DNA of 64,000 nucleotides. Origin: DASRDR01 sp963812945 [NCBI: uncultured Candidatus Rokubacteria bacterium] (GTDB taxonomy: Bacteria; Methylomirabilota; Methylomirabilia; Rokubacteriales). Below, piece by piece: positions 8,979 through 18,054 of the stretch. Positions within the stretch are counted from its first letter, which is position 1; each line of letters begins with the position of its first letter. The translations under genes were made by a program, and so were the position numbers. The notes beneath the pieces were generated by a model. It had not been told where the DNA came from. It worked only from the letters and a program-made list of their open reading frames with translations, and searched no databases. The stretch spans positions 1-64,000 of the forward strand of contig CAWEXD010000008.1 of NCBI GenBank assembly GCA_963812945.1, read 5' to 3'.

Positions 8979-10481
8979 ATGACGTCTCCAGCTAACCCGT
9001 CCACGGTGACCCTTGCGCGCGCCGATCGCCTCCGGCCGCTTCTCGGCGCGATTCTGGAGAGCCTGGACAGGTCCGGTCTGGCTGGTTGGTGGACCGGTGC
9101 GGGACCTGCTCCTCGAGCGCCCGTTGCGCGACGTGGACCTGGCGCTGGCAGCGGGCGGCCTCTCCGCCGCCCGCCCGACTGGCCGAGCGGCTCGGAGGCG
9201 CGTTCGTCCCGCTCGGCGAGCGTCACGGTATGGCGCGCGTCGTCCTGCCGGGCCCGCCGCCCTTCCACGTGGACCTGGCCGAGCTCCGCGGGCCGACCCT
9301 CGAGGCCGACCTGGCGGCGCGCGACGTGACCATCGACGCGCTCGCCGTCGATCTCGCCGCGCTGCTGCAGGGACCCGCCGCGATCCGGGACCCGACCGGC
9401 GGCGTCGCCGATCTCGCCGCCGGTCGACTTCGCGCGTGCCGGCCGTCCGCATTCGCGGACGATCCGGTGCGCGTCGTCCGCCTGTTGCGGCTGGCCCATC
9501 AGCTCGACTTCGCCGTCGAGCCGGAGACCGAGGGGCTCGCGCACGGAGCGGCCCCCGCTCTCGTGTCCGTCGCAGGGGAGCGGGTGCGGGACGAGCTGAC
9601 TCACGTCCTGCGGCTGCCGCGGAGCGCGCCCGCAATTCGCCAGGCCGACGCGTGGTCGGTGCTCGACGTGATCCTTCCGGAGGTCGCCGCCATGCGTGCC
9701 GCGACTCAGTCGGCGCCGCATCGCTTCACGGTGTGGGAACACTCGCTCCGGGCGCTCTCGGCTGCCGATGCGCTCGGAGAGCATCTCGACCTGCTGGCGC
9801 CTCACGACGCGCGGGTCGCGGCCTCGTTCGCCGAGCCGATGGGAAGCGGCCTCACGCGCCGGGAAGTGTGGAAGCTGGCGGTCCTGCTGCACGACGTGGC
9901 GAAGCCGGAGACGCGCAGCGTCGACCTCGACGGCCGCACCCGCTTCATCGGCCACGACCGGCTCGGGGCCGAGCGGGTGACGGCGATTGCCGCGCGGCTG
10001 CGCTGGCCGGGCCGCGCCCGCGAGGTCCTGGCCCTGCTCGTCCGCCAGCACCTCCGGCCAATGCACCTCGGGATGCTCGACGAGGTCAGTCGCCGCGCCC
10101 GCTACCGGTTTCACCGCGACGTGGGCGAGGAGGTCGCCGCGCTCGTCTGCCTGACGATTGCCGACGCGGCTGGTACCGACGGCCGGCCCCCCGACCTCGT
10201 CTACCGTGGCGCGACCCGGGTGCTCCTCCAGTCCTTCCTCGAAGGCGAAGCGCCGGCGGCTGCGGAGGCGGCCGCGCCGCCCCTCGTCCGTGGGAGGGGA
10301 CGTCATGGCGGCCTTCGGGCTCCCGCCGGGACCGGCGGTGGGACGCGAGCTCCAGCGGGCCCGCGAGGCCCAGGCGCTCGGGCTCGTGCGGACCCGAGAG
10401 GAGGCCCTCGCATGGCTCGCCCGGGAGCGCGCGGCGCCGCCCGACACGCCCGCGAGCGATTCATCCCTGCCGACACAGTAG
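8979..10481 (+). CDS. cca: CCA-adding tRNA nucleotidyltransferase with HD domain, frameshifted
   Basis: Adds or repairs the 3' CCA of tRNAs. The head domain shows VWLVGGPVRDLLLERP and RDVDLALA, the GG...RD and DxD signatures of class II polymerase-beta-type nucleotidyltransferases. Next come AARDVTIDALAVDL, DDPVRVVRLLRLAHQLDF (neck) and a C-terminal HD domain with FTVWEHSLRAL, LLHDVAKPETR and FIGHDRLGAE. The length of about 500 residues fits the HD-fused bacterial type. Indels occur near 9070, 9175 and 10300. ATG 8979 gives the longest family-like N-terminus. tRNA-Gly lies just downstream. Confidence 0.85.
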
Positions 10482-10553
10482 GGCACGTGGCTGCGGACTG
10501 GCGGCGGCCACGATTTGACAGTGCGGTCGAACGGAGCCTAGAATCCTCGGTAT

Positions 10554-10628
10554 GCGGGCGTAATTCAGCGGCAGAATGCCAGCTTCCCAAGCTGGACGTC
10601 GCCGGTTCGATTCCGGTCGCCCGCTCCA
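10554..10628 (+). tRNA. tRNA-Gly (anticodon CCC)
   Basis: A full cloverleaf can be folded. Acceptor GCGGGCG (10554-10560) pairs with CGCCCGC (10618-10624). The anticodon arm is CCAGC-TTCCCAA-GCTGG with CCC at 34-36. The T arm is GCCGG-TTCGATT-CCGGT. The discriminator is T and CCA is encoded (10626-10628). This gene is the intact member of three tRNA-Gly 3'-end copies. Confidence 0.95.
10584..10628 (+). repeat. Putative attachment site, left copy (inside tRNA-Gly)
   Basis: These 45 bases, from the anticodon loop to the encoded CCA, recur exactly at 27302-27346. The last 35 recur exactly at 14939-14973. All three are in the same orientation. Tyrosine integrases typically use tRNA 3' halves as attachment sites. 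Confidence 0.75.
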
Positions 10629-10630
10629 TC

Positions 10631-10668
10631 CTGACGGGGGTCACAGCTCGTGCTGTGACCCCCCGTCG
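10631..10668 (+). terminator. Strong hairpin after tRNA-Gly
   Basis: GACGGGGGTCACAGC pairs with GCTGTGACCCCCCGTC around a TCGT loop, about 15 pairs with one bulged C. No T-run follows. It most likely ends the tRNA transcript. The other two tRNA-Gly remnants have a different hairpin. Confidence 0.65.
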
Positions 10669-11033
10669 CCATTGCTGCCCAAATGCTGCCTGGCGCACCG
10701 CGTCACGGAACCTGCGCGCCTTCCGGGTCGGGCTCGTCAACATAGCGTTGTGCCTTCCGCTCCGTCCGGGTTGCCGTCCCGCGCTGCAGTGCTTCGCTTG
10801 AGATGAGTCCATTGCACCAGAGACAGCCAGAAAACGGCGTGACGGGTCGCGACCTAGCAAAGACGGATCCGACCTCGGTTCGCGTCTCGGGCGACCCGCT
10901 TCGAGACCGCCACCTTCGTCGCTGCCATCTGTGCTCCGAACTGGCGAAGCCAATCCGGGCGGGTCTCCTCCGTGAACCACGTCCATGCGTCGGCCGGAGA
11001 AATAGTTCGTCCGCACAAACGGCTGAAACGAGT
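10669..11033. other. Junction stretch without a supported gene
   Basis: No frame gives a recognisable protein on either strand. The open frames antisense to the tRNA are a known artefact. TGCTGCCCAAATGCTGCC (10671-10688) is echoed at 27173-27196 beside the right repeat, which hints at a shared insertion end. Confidence 0.4.
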
Positions 11034-14000
11034 TCATGGCTGGGCCGGCACACGGATCCAGCGCGCGACAGACGGAACGCCGGCAGTGTTGGCGATGAAC
11101 AGCATGTAATACCCGGGCGGCAGCACGTCCCCGGCGACCGGCGGCTGGACCATGACCGCCGCGCGGGTCTTGTCGATGATCGCCAGGCCCACGTACCGCT
11201 GATCGGAGTTGATCTGGTGCGTCGTTGACCCTTGGCGGATCAGCGCGACGCGATCGACCTTCTCCGCGTCCGGGCTCTTGATCGCGAATGCCTGCCCGAA
11301 CGGGAGCTGCGCGGGCGCGTCCGTGATCGTCGGCCTCGGCGCGAGTTTGCCGTCGGCGCCGAACAGGTACGGCGGCGAAAAGATCTCGAGCTCGTACCGC
11401 GAGGTGTCGTACGGCGGCATGTTGAGCGCGCCGTCATGCCCGGCGACGAGGACGCGGGCGTCCGGCATCAGCAAGGCGGTCGTGTGGTACAGCCGGGCCA
11501 GCGGCTTGCGCGCGAGCGGCGTCCACGTTTCGGTGGCCGGATCAAACAGCTCCGGCTCGAATACCGGATCGGTGGCGCCTTTGTCCGGGTTGCCGCCCGT
11601 ATCGGTGCTCGTGAAGTGCGCCAGCAAGCCGCCGGATTGGCCGAAGCGCCCGCCGCCGAGGACGAGCACCTTGCCGTTCGGCAGCAGGATGCTGTCCGGC
11701 ATCACGCGGCCGTTCTGCATGGGGGTCGTGAGCTTCCACTCAGGGCTGGCCTCGGAAAAATCCAAGATCTCCGCTGAGTTGGTCGCCGCGACATCCGAAT
11801 GCAGCTTGTACCCTTTCGTGCCGTCGGAGCGCAGTTCCTCATCCGTGGGATCCGCCGGCTCAGGCTCCTTCTCCGCCCCGCCGCCGCCGAGAACAAGAAT
11901 ACGCCCGGCTGGGTACTTCACCTGGCCGTTCAGAGGGTCGTAGGTGGGGATTAAGGGAAGCAAACAACACGTGCCAGGGCCCGGCCCGGTGCGGGAATAC
12001 AGGTGCCGGGTTTCGCCGGTTTGGTTCGGGCCGCGTCCTGACGCGGCCACCCGTTGCCGAACTCCGTTGGTCGGATCGTACACGATGGTCGTCCGTTTGA
12101 AATGGATGAACACCTTGCCGCCCGGCAGCACATGCTGGAACGGATACAGGTGGAACAAATGATGCCCGAACGCGATCGGCGTGCCCGGACTGCCGGTGGC
12201 CGGATCCGCCGTCTGGTACGTGTCCTGGATCCCGCGACCCAATCGTGCTTTGCCGTCGCGTACCCGTTCGTGCCTGAGGAAATGAACACTCTGCCGTTGA
12301 GCAACGTGACGCACGTCGGATACCATCGGCCCTTCGCCATGTCTTCGTGCCGGGTCCATGTTTCCTTGATCGGATCGAACGTGTGGATATCTTTGTCCAG
12401 CGCCCGGCGCGAGCAGCTTGGGAGGAATGAGGCTCTTGAGCAACCCGGGCAGCGGAAATTGGCCGCCGGCGACGAACAAGTGGCCGTGCTCGGTGAATGA
12501 TTGGTGGGCGCAGAACAGGTTCCGCGAGAGCGGAATGTATTTTGCCGTCTTCGTGGCCGGGTCCCACAGCGCGCAGAGGCCACGGTCCGAGTCGCCGACC
12601 GACGTGAAATCCGCCGGCTTGTCCGCGGACACGGGATACACGCCTTCATCGTACGAAAACAACAAGACCTTGTTGGTGTGGAGCATCGCCATGTGGACGC
12701 CCACCACCTTCAGCGAATCGGCGGTCCGGGTCGCCGGCTTCGCGCCCACGAGCTTGCATCCGCCGCCGACGACAGCGGCCGCCGTGCCGATGCCCGCACC
12801 GACCAGCACGCCGCCGATGCCGGCAGCGCCGTGGGCCACGGCCTTCCCGATATGCCCCGCCACGCAGAGCGCGGCCATGACGATTTCCCAGGCTACGCAG
12901 ACCATCTTCTTGATCCACGTCCATACCACGCAGACAATGTGCGAAATCCACTCGTACAGCACGCAGACGATGTTCTTGATCCACACCCACGCGTCGCACG
13001 CCCACGAGCATGGCCACCAGTCGCAGCATTCGCTGTGGCCGTGGTCCTCTTCTTTGGCGCACTTGTCGTACCCGTCGTCCCGCTCCTCGGTACACTTGCT
13101 GTGGCCCTTGTCCGCGTACTCCTTGCACTTCTTCGTGCCGGCGCCTTCGACGCACTGCTGGGCCTTGGTGATTTCGTTCTGGGCCTTGATGAGCTGCGCG
13201 CCGGCCCCGCCGTACACCTGGTTGGCGATGTTTTTCAGGCCCTGTGCCGGAGAGCATAGTTCGTCGGTTTCGGTCGCCGTGAGCTGCGCGACTTCCCATT
13301 GGCCGCCGTGTTGCGGCAGCAGCGGGTCGCCGGGAGCCGCGGGCACGGGTTGATAGGGCTGCGCGGGCGGCAGGGGCGCCGCGGGGAACAGGAACCCTTT
13401 CCACTTCGGCTCGACCGCCTGCCACGTGCCCGCGAGGTCGCGGAAACATCCGCAGCACTCTTCGTCAAAGTGATGCGACTCGGCAAGCTTCCCCAGCACT
13501 GTGGCGCTCGATACCGCGCCGCCCAGCGCCGCGATGTCGAGGATGGGACGAAAGACGTGGTCCAGCTCGCCGCTCAACGCCCCGGCGAGCGCCGCGTCCA
13601 ATGTCACGTCCTGCGGGGGTGAGTGTGGAGCCGCCGGTTGAGCTGTCGGCGCTTGCGCGTGGCCGCCGCCATGCGCCACGTTGCCGGACATGAAATTCGC
13701 CTCGCGCACCAAGGACGCAAACGCCTCGAGGGAAAGTTTGCCCCAGACCGCTTGTTGCGCCGCTTCCAGCACGCGGGACACCGCGACCGCCCGCAGGGCG
13801 TAATAGCCCATGGCCTTGCGGGTCCATTCGGTGCCTGGGTTGTCTTGCAGTCGGTCGATGAGCAGCGCGGCGGCCGGAACGAGCGGGGCGTGGTGGAGAT
13901 CGAGCGCGGCGGCGTGTTCAGACTGTTCGCCATGATGACCGCCGGCTGCGGCCATGGTGAGCTGGGGGGCGTTCTCGACAATGGTCCTGAGGCGGGAGAG

Positions 14001-14197
14001 CTGCCGGACGTCGCCTTGATCGCCTCGTCGGCCAGCCGTTCCGCTTCCTCGAGATTGTGCACCGCGAGATGGACCCAGGCCGTCTCTTCCAACGGCCCAT
14101 GGTGCCCTTTGAAATGGCCGAGCGCCTGGGCCCGCGCAACCGCGGTATAGAACGTCTCGAACGCGGCGGCCAGCTTGGCTGGAGTTGGTTCGCTCAT
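11034..14197 (-). CDS. Chimeric protein: hendecad Cys ladder plus copper-radical-oxidase-like propeller
   Basis: About 1,050 residues from ATG 14197. The N-terminal third is helical (MSEPTPAKLAAAFETFY onward), with one indel near 14005. A central region (bases 12864-13127) has a Cys every 11 residues, acidic at first and then Trp/Ile-rich. A Gly/Ala-rich segment follows. The C-terminal half is a kelch propeller plus DUF1929 domain, as in galactose/glyoxal oxidases. All copper-site residues have counterparts: Cys in NLFCAHQ (12510-12512), Tyr in GRWYPTC (12320-12322), Tyr-His in LYHTTALLM (11484-11489) and His in STTHQINSD (11217-11219). Two compensating indels (about 12410 and 12235) scramble the Tyr272-equivalent strand in the literal frame. 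There is no signal peptide. Activity and substrate are unproven. It overlaps the upstream small membrane gene by ATGA. Confidence 0.7.
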
Positions 14198-14535
14198 GAC
14201 GATGGCCCCCGGCTCCTGATCAGCTCGTTGAGCTCGGCCGCGATGCGGCGCCGCTCGTTGCGCGCACGCCACAACCCGAGACATTTGCCTGCGATCGCGG
14301 CCACGACGACGATCAGCGCTCCGCACCCGACGTCACGCCAGCTCGTCGCGCGAATCCCGCCAGGCTGAGCAATCGCCAGCACCAGAGCGGCAACCAGGCC
14401 GACAATTAAGCCGACCGCGCCTTCCGCGCAGCCGCACGCGTGATTCAGACGGTCGAGCCGCGCCTGCCACGCTGCGCGCTCGTTCGGTGGAAGGGCCGGC
14501 AGGTTCAGCGTGGCGCGGTCGATCTCGTTGACCAT
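14194..14535 (-). CDS. Small two-helix membrane protein, unknown function
   Basis: 113 residues from a start at 14535, ending in an ATGA overlap with the chimeric oxidase gene, so translation is probably coupled. The N-terminus is soluble and acidic, rich in leucine (NEIDRATLNLPALPPNER). A CGC motif and two hydrophobic helices follow (GLIVGLVAALVLAIAQ and GCGALIVVVAAIAGKCLG), then a basic tail (ARNERRRIAAELNELIRS). I recognise no family. The overlap suggests it anchors or assists the large downstream protein. Confidence 0.65.
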   Translation of the reverse strand: MVNEIDRATLNLPALPPNERAAWQARLDRLNHACGCAEGAVGLIVGLVAALVLAIAQPGGIRATSWRDVGCGALIVVVAAIAGKCLGLWRARNERRRIAAELNELIRSRGPSS

Positions 14536-14544
14536 GTGGCTTCG

Positions 14545-14938
14545 TCAGGGGCACGTGCCGGGTTCGGCGGTGCAGCCGTCGTAGATCGGGCCGATCCCCT
14601 GCTCGTTGTGGTCGTTCCTGGCGCAGATCATCGCCTCTTCCAGCCAGCTCGTGATTGCCCCATGTGGGCTCATCCCAGGGGAATGTGTTCGCGTCGGAGA
14701 ACCCGTAGGTGCTCTGAATGAGACTCGGCCGGCCGGCGAAGATCGGCCCGACGACGGGAGCGAGGAATCTACGCCGGAGGTCTTGGTCTCCCAGGAGGAT
14801 CCGACCTGGCCGTCGCTCTGGTGAAGCCGGCGATCGCCAGTTGACCCTGATCCGTGACCATCGCCGCCGCCCTGTGACCGTGGTTGTTGTGCTGGTAGGA
14901 CCACGAGAACGAGGGGACCGACGTCATCAGGAGCGCGA
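14545..14938 (-). pseudogene. 3' remnant of an unknown gene cut at the tRNA-Gly repeat
   Basis: Coding-like sequence on the minus strand reads SVPSFSWSYQHNNHGHRAAA and AMVTDQGQLAIAGFT. After frame changes it continues as VVGPIFAGRPSLIQSTYGFS, DANTFPWDEPTWGNHEL and ICARNDHNEQGIGPIYDGC, ending at a TGA (14545-14547). Its 5' part is missing: the reading stops at the tRNA remnant starting at 14939. It would lie ten bases upstream of the small membrane gene, so it was probably the first gene of that operon. I recognise no family. Confidence 0.5.
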
Positions 14939-15143
14939 GGACGTCGCCGGTTCGATTCCGGTCGCCCGCTCCAACGACGACGCGGGGTTGCAGGGCACCT
15001 GCAGCCCCGCGTTCGCGTCGATGCTGCCCCTGTGGGCGCGTTCACACCGAGTTTCGTCCATGCCTCCCAAGGGATCCAGTGCAGACGGAACTCGTTGGGC
15101 AGTTTCCTTGACCTGGTGACGTCCAGCCTCGAGGCTGGACGTC
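14939..15143 (+). repeat. tRNA-Gly 3' remnant plus duplicated flank, middle copy
   Basis: 14939-14973 is identical to the last 35 bases of tRNA-Gly. The next roughly 170 bases align at about 80% with the sequence after the right copy (27347-27515). They begin with a hairpin of about 14 pairs (CGCGGGGTTGCAGG/CCTGCAGCCCCGCG), which looks like a former tRNA terminator. Confidence 0.75.
15118..15143. repeat. Perfect 26-base palindrome
   Basis: The 13-base half GACGTCCAGCCTC is followed immediately by its exact reverse complement. A degenerate version lies at 27491-27510 in the right copy of the repeat. It may be a recombinase or regulator site, or a remnant of the tRNA anticodon arm, which shares GCTGGACGTC. 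Confidence 0.7.
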
Positions 15144-15307
15144 AAACGACGGAATGGAGTGCGGCCCAAGGCTCGCGACTCGTACGTCTCGCCTGCGGGA
15201 CCGGTGGCCTCGGGGGTCACATCGGGTGCCCTCGGCTTTGGAGGCATCTCGTGAGGACACCGGATCCTCCGTCGCTACCCCAGAAGGGGCGGCGTGACGG
15301 CTGAGAG

Positions 15308-15530
15308 CTACTCCGGCGACTCGAACGCCGCACGAGGCCGCTCTGGCGGATGATTGACGCCAGAGTTCCGATGGCGAGTTCGGCGTGGTTCGGGACCGGA
15401 ACCGTAGTCGTGCCCTCGGGGTTCGGCGCTGCATGACAACGTGGCTTCCTCGGCGCCGAACCTCGGTGAATCCGTGTTGCTCCAGGATGCGGCAGGCTTC
15501 GCGGCCGGAGAGGACCCGCAGTCTACCCAT
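15308..15530 (-). CDS. hicA: HicA-type toxin, frameshifted
   Basis: mRNA interferase of the HicA family, a small double-stranded-RNA-binding fold. From ATG 15530 it reads GRLRVLSGREACRILEQHGF, then EVRRRGSHVVMQRR, which carries the catalytic His in GSH. After an indel near 15410 it continues TTTVPVPNHAELAIGTL and ASIIRQSGL. A second shift gives the end AAFESPE and a TAG stop. The ATG lies inside the end of hicB (ATGGGTAG), so the genes overlap by eight bases, with the antitoxin first. The length (about 72 residues) is normal. Confidence 0.8.
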
Positions 15531-15747
15531 CGACGACGTCAAACGTCGTCACGAATACGCCAGACCGCAACCGGTGGGTGATCTCTCGGGAGTCGGCCGT
15601 CTCCAGGAACAAGGCTACTGCTTCCCGGAGGTTCGCGGTGGCCTCTTCGAGAGTCGCCCCTTGGCTGGCGATATCTAGTTCGGGGCACAGCGCGACATAG
15701 ACGTCGCCTTCCCGCTCGAGGATGGCGGTGAATACGCTCTTGGTCAT
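15523..15747 (-). CDS. hicB: HicB-type antitoxin
   Basis: 74 residues from ATG 15747 behind AGGTGAG. The sequence TKSVFTAILEREGDVYVALC, PELDIASQGATLEEATANLR and EAVALFLETA is the partial RNase-H-like fold of HicB. It lacks a long C-terminal DNA-binding domain and ends GVFVTTFDVVDG. It neutralises HicA, whose gene overlaps its 3' end. An in-frame TTG two codons upstream is a weaker alternative start. The pair sits near the left end of the second tRNA-Gly segment, where it could stabilise the island. Confidence 0.85.
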   Translation of the reverse strand: MTKSVFTAILEREGDVYVALCPELDIASQGATLEEATANLREAVALFLETADSREITHRLRSGVFVTTFDVVDG

Positions 15748-15865
15748 GATCAACTCACCTGGCTCATCTTACGTGCTCCCGGAGTCTATCACGGAGGACT
15801 CTACGGGATCGGTGGCCTCGCGCGGAGAGCCAGAGGAGACCGGTTCCTGAATTGACGTGGCGCAA

Positions 15866-16515
15866 TCAATCGGCGGCCGAGAGGGCGTACTCGACAGCTT
15901 GTTCCGTGGTCATCGCCTTCCCTTGTGCCCAAGTCGCCGCGAAGCGCTCCTCGCCCAGCGCGACGCGCGTCGCTGCGACGGTCCGCTCGTAGTCCGCGTC
16001 CGACGAGGTCGTCGATTACGCTCACCATGAAGAGCGGATTGCCCTCGGTCCGCTGGCTGACGACCTGCGCCAATCCTGACGGGAAGGCGTTGTGGGCGAA
16101 ACGTTCCCGCAGGTAGTCGGCCACCGCGGCCAAACAGCAACTCGGGCGACAGTTCCTGGCATTGCCCGGCGGCCTGCAACTCGAGTTTGACTTCCTTGAG
16201 GGGGTGCTGGCGGACGATCAGATCGACCGGACGATACGTACCGATCAGGAACAACCGCGCCGGCCACGGGCGCCGCGCCAAGAGTGAGACCAGATCGACG
16301 GTCGCCGGGTCACTCCAGTGCAGGTCTTCGAGGACCGCGACCAGAGGCGCTTCCGCAGTCAGTGCCTCGACCGCTTCGGCGATCTCGCGCAGCATCCGCT
16401 CTCGCGTGGCGCCCAGCAACTCCCGGTGCAGTGCGTCGCGGTCGGCGGGACCGAGGAGCCAAGGCATCTGCGGTGGTGTCTCTGCCTGGCCCCGTGGCGT
16501 GATACCTTGTCGCGG
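15866..16515 (-). pseudogene. AAA-ATPase transcriptional regulator remnant with internal deletion
   Basis: Contains the back half of a STAND/AAA regulator ATPase domain: MPWLLGPADRDALHREL, VAVLEDLHWSDPATVDL (Walker B and sensor region), RLFLIGTYRPVDLIVR and TEGNPLFMVSVIDDLV. The sequence then jumps straight to a C-terminal tail of the same family, DYERTVAATRVALGEERF and MTTEQAVEYALSAAD. The P-loop, DNA-binding domain and the whole TPR region are missing, and frames change near 16145 and 16020. I judge it a decayed gene. It precedes grdC divergently. Confidence 0.75.
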
Positions 16516-16571
16516 CGGGTGTTTGCGATTTCCCGCCCGGGGTGAGGCACGTAACGGTGGGTGCGGGACGG

Positions 16572-18008
16572 ATGCCGGTGGTTCGGGTTGCCCGCAACTT
16601 CCTAGCCCACGTCCCGGGACTCGTCCGGCATGGGTCCAAGCCTGCCCGGGAGTTGGCGACCACGCCCAGCCTGGCCGAACGGCTGACGGCTCACTTGCGC
16701 CCCTACGAGCACGCGCTGGCCTACCCGCCGCACCATGCGTTCCTGGGATCGCTCGAACCCGACGCGCTGCGCGAAAGAGAGCGCCCCTGGTTTCTGGCCA
16801 GCGAGCCGGTGCCGCGCTGGCAGCCGCACGGCGAGCTGATGCCCGAGGCGGAGCTCTACGGACTCCTCCGGATCATGGACGCGTTCGAGCTTGTCGGGCT
16901 GGACGCGACGTTCACGCGCGAGGTGCGGCGCGCTCTGTCGGATCACCCGCTCGTTGGGAAAGCGGACCTCGAGCGACTCGGCGACGGTCATCCCACGAGT
17001 GTCATCGAGGATCGGCTGGCGAGGCCCGGCGTGGCGCTCCCGCTGCGGCTCCGGGATGGCCGACTGGTCGGCTGTGTGAGCCGTGGCCATGAGGCGGACG
17101 CGACGCTCACGGCCGACGTCGTGCTGGAGAATCTCGCCTGCAAGGCCACGGCCGTGATGGCGCTCCGGGCGGTGCTCCGCGATGGCGGCTACCACCCGGA
17201 GGGGATCGCCTACGTCCTCAACTGTGGCGAGGAGGCGGTCGGGGAGCGCTACCAGCGAGGCGGCGGGAATCTCGCGAAGGCCATCGCTGAGAGCTGCGGG
17301 CTCGGGGAGGCCACGGGCGCGGACGTCAAGGCGTTCTGCTGCGGGCCGGTCCACGCGCTCGTCATGGCTGGCGCCCTCGTCGCGGCTGGCGTCTTCCCGC
17401 GGGTCGCGGTGGTCGGCGGCGGCTCTCTCGCGAAGCTCGGGATGAAGTTTCAGGGCCACCTCCAGCACGAGCAGCCCATCCTCGAGGACACACTGGCTGC
17501 CGTGGCTACCGTCGTCGAGCCCGACGACGGCGCGAGTCCGATCCTGCGTCTCGACGCCGTCGGCCGTCATCCGGTCGGAGCCGGGTCTTCGCAGCAGGCC
17601 ATCCTCGAGCGGCTGGTGAGACAGCCGCTCGCGCGCCTCGGCATCGGTCTCCGCGATGTCGACAAGTACGCGACGGAGCTCCAGAATCCCGAGCTCACCG
17701 AGCCGTCGGGAAGCGGCGACGTGGCCCGAAGGAACTACCAGCTGCTCGCTGCGCTGGCGGTCGCCGCCGGCGAGATCACGCGGGCGGACATGCCGGCGTT
17801 CGTGGCCCGCCACGGGCTCCCCGGCTTCTCGCCCACGCAAGGACACATCGCCTCGGCGATCCCGTACCTCGCTCGTGGCCTCGACTGTCTGCGGGATGGT
17901 ACGATGCAGCGGGTCATGCTCCTCGCCAAGGGGAGCCTGTTCCTGGGCCGCATGACCCAGCTGTCGGATGGGGTGTCGGTCGTTCTGGAGCGGAACCCCG
18001 GGGCGTGA
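16572..18008 (+). CDS. grdC: Glycine/sarcosine/betaine reductase component C beta subunit (GrdC-like)
   Basis: GrdC has a thiolase-like fold and, with GrdD, receives the acyl group from component A and releases acyl phosphate. Family blocks seen: FLAHVPGLVRHGSKPARE at the N-terminus, YEHALAYPPHHAFLG, MPEAELYGLLRIMDAFEL, AYVLNCGEEAVGERYQRGGG, AFCCGPVHALVMAGALVAAG and VVGGGSLAKLGMKFQGH. It ends HGLPGFSPTQGHIASAIPYL and LFLGRMTQLSDGVSVVLERN. About 478 residues from ATG 16572 is near full length. No grdD follows; the next gene is grdA after 46 bases. The reading frame is clean, unlike the genes upstream. First gene of the Grd operon. Confidence 0.88.
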   Translation: MPVVRVARNFLAHVPGLVRHGSKPARELATTPSLAERLTAHLRPYEHALAYPPHHAFLGSLEPDALRERERPWFLASEPVPRWQPHGELMPEAELYGLLRIMDAFELVGLDATFTREVRRALSDHPLVGKADLERLGDGHPTSVIEDRLARPGVALPLRLRDGRLVGCVSRGHEADATLTADVVLENLACKATAVMALRAVLRDGGYHPEGIAYVLNCGEEAVGERYQRGGGNLAKAIAESCGLGEATGADVKAFCCGPVHALVMAGALVAAGVFPRVAVVGGGSLAKLGMKFQGHLQHEQPILEDTLAAVATVVEPDDGASPILRLDAVGRHPVGAGSSQQAILERLVRQPLARLGIGLRDVDKYATELQNPELTEPSGSGDVARRNYQLLAALAVAAGEITRADMPAFVARHGLPGFSPTQGHIASAIPYLARGLDCLRDGTMQRVMLLAKGSLFLGRMTQLSDGVSVVLERNPGA

Positions 18009-18054
18009 CCTCGGCGCGCTCGACGAAGCGCGCCTGACGCCGGGAGGAGACTAG

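Noticed and set aside
10303-11037. Minus-strand open frame reading ERATGIEPATSSLG opposite the tRNA-Gly
   Set aside because: This peptide is the well-known artefact of translating the complement of a tRNA gene. The same applies to frames near 14927-15247, 26763-27371 and 27118-27417.
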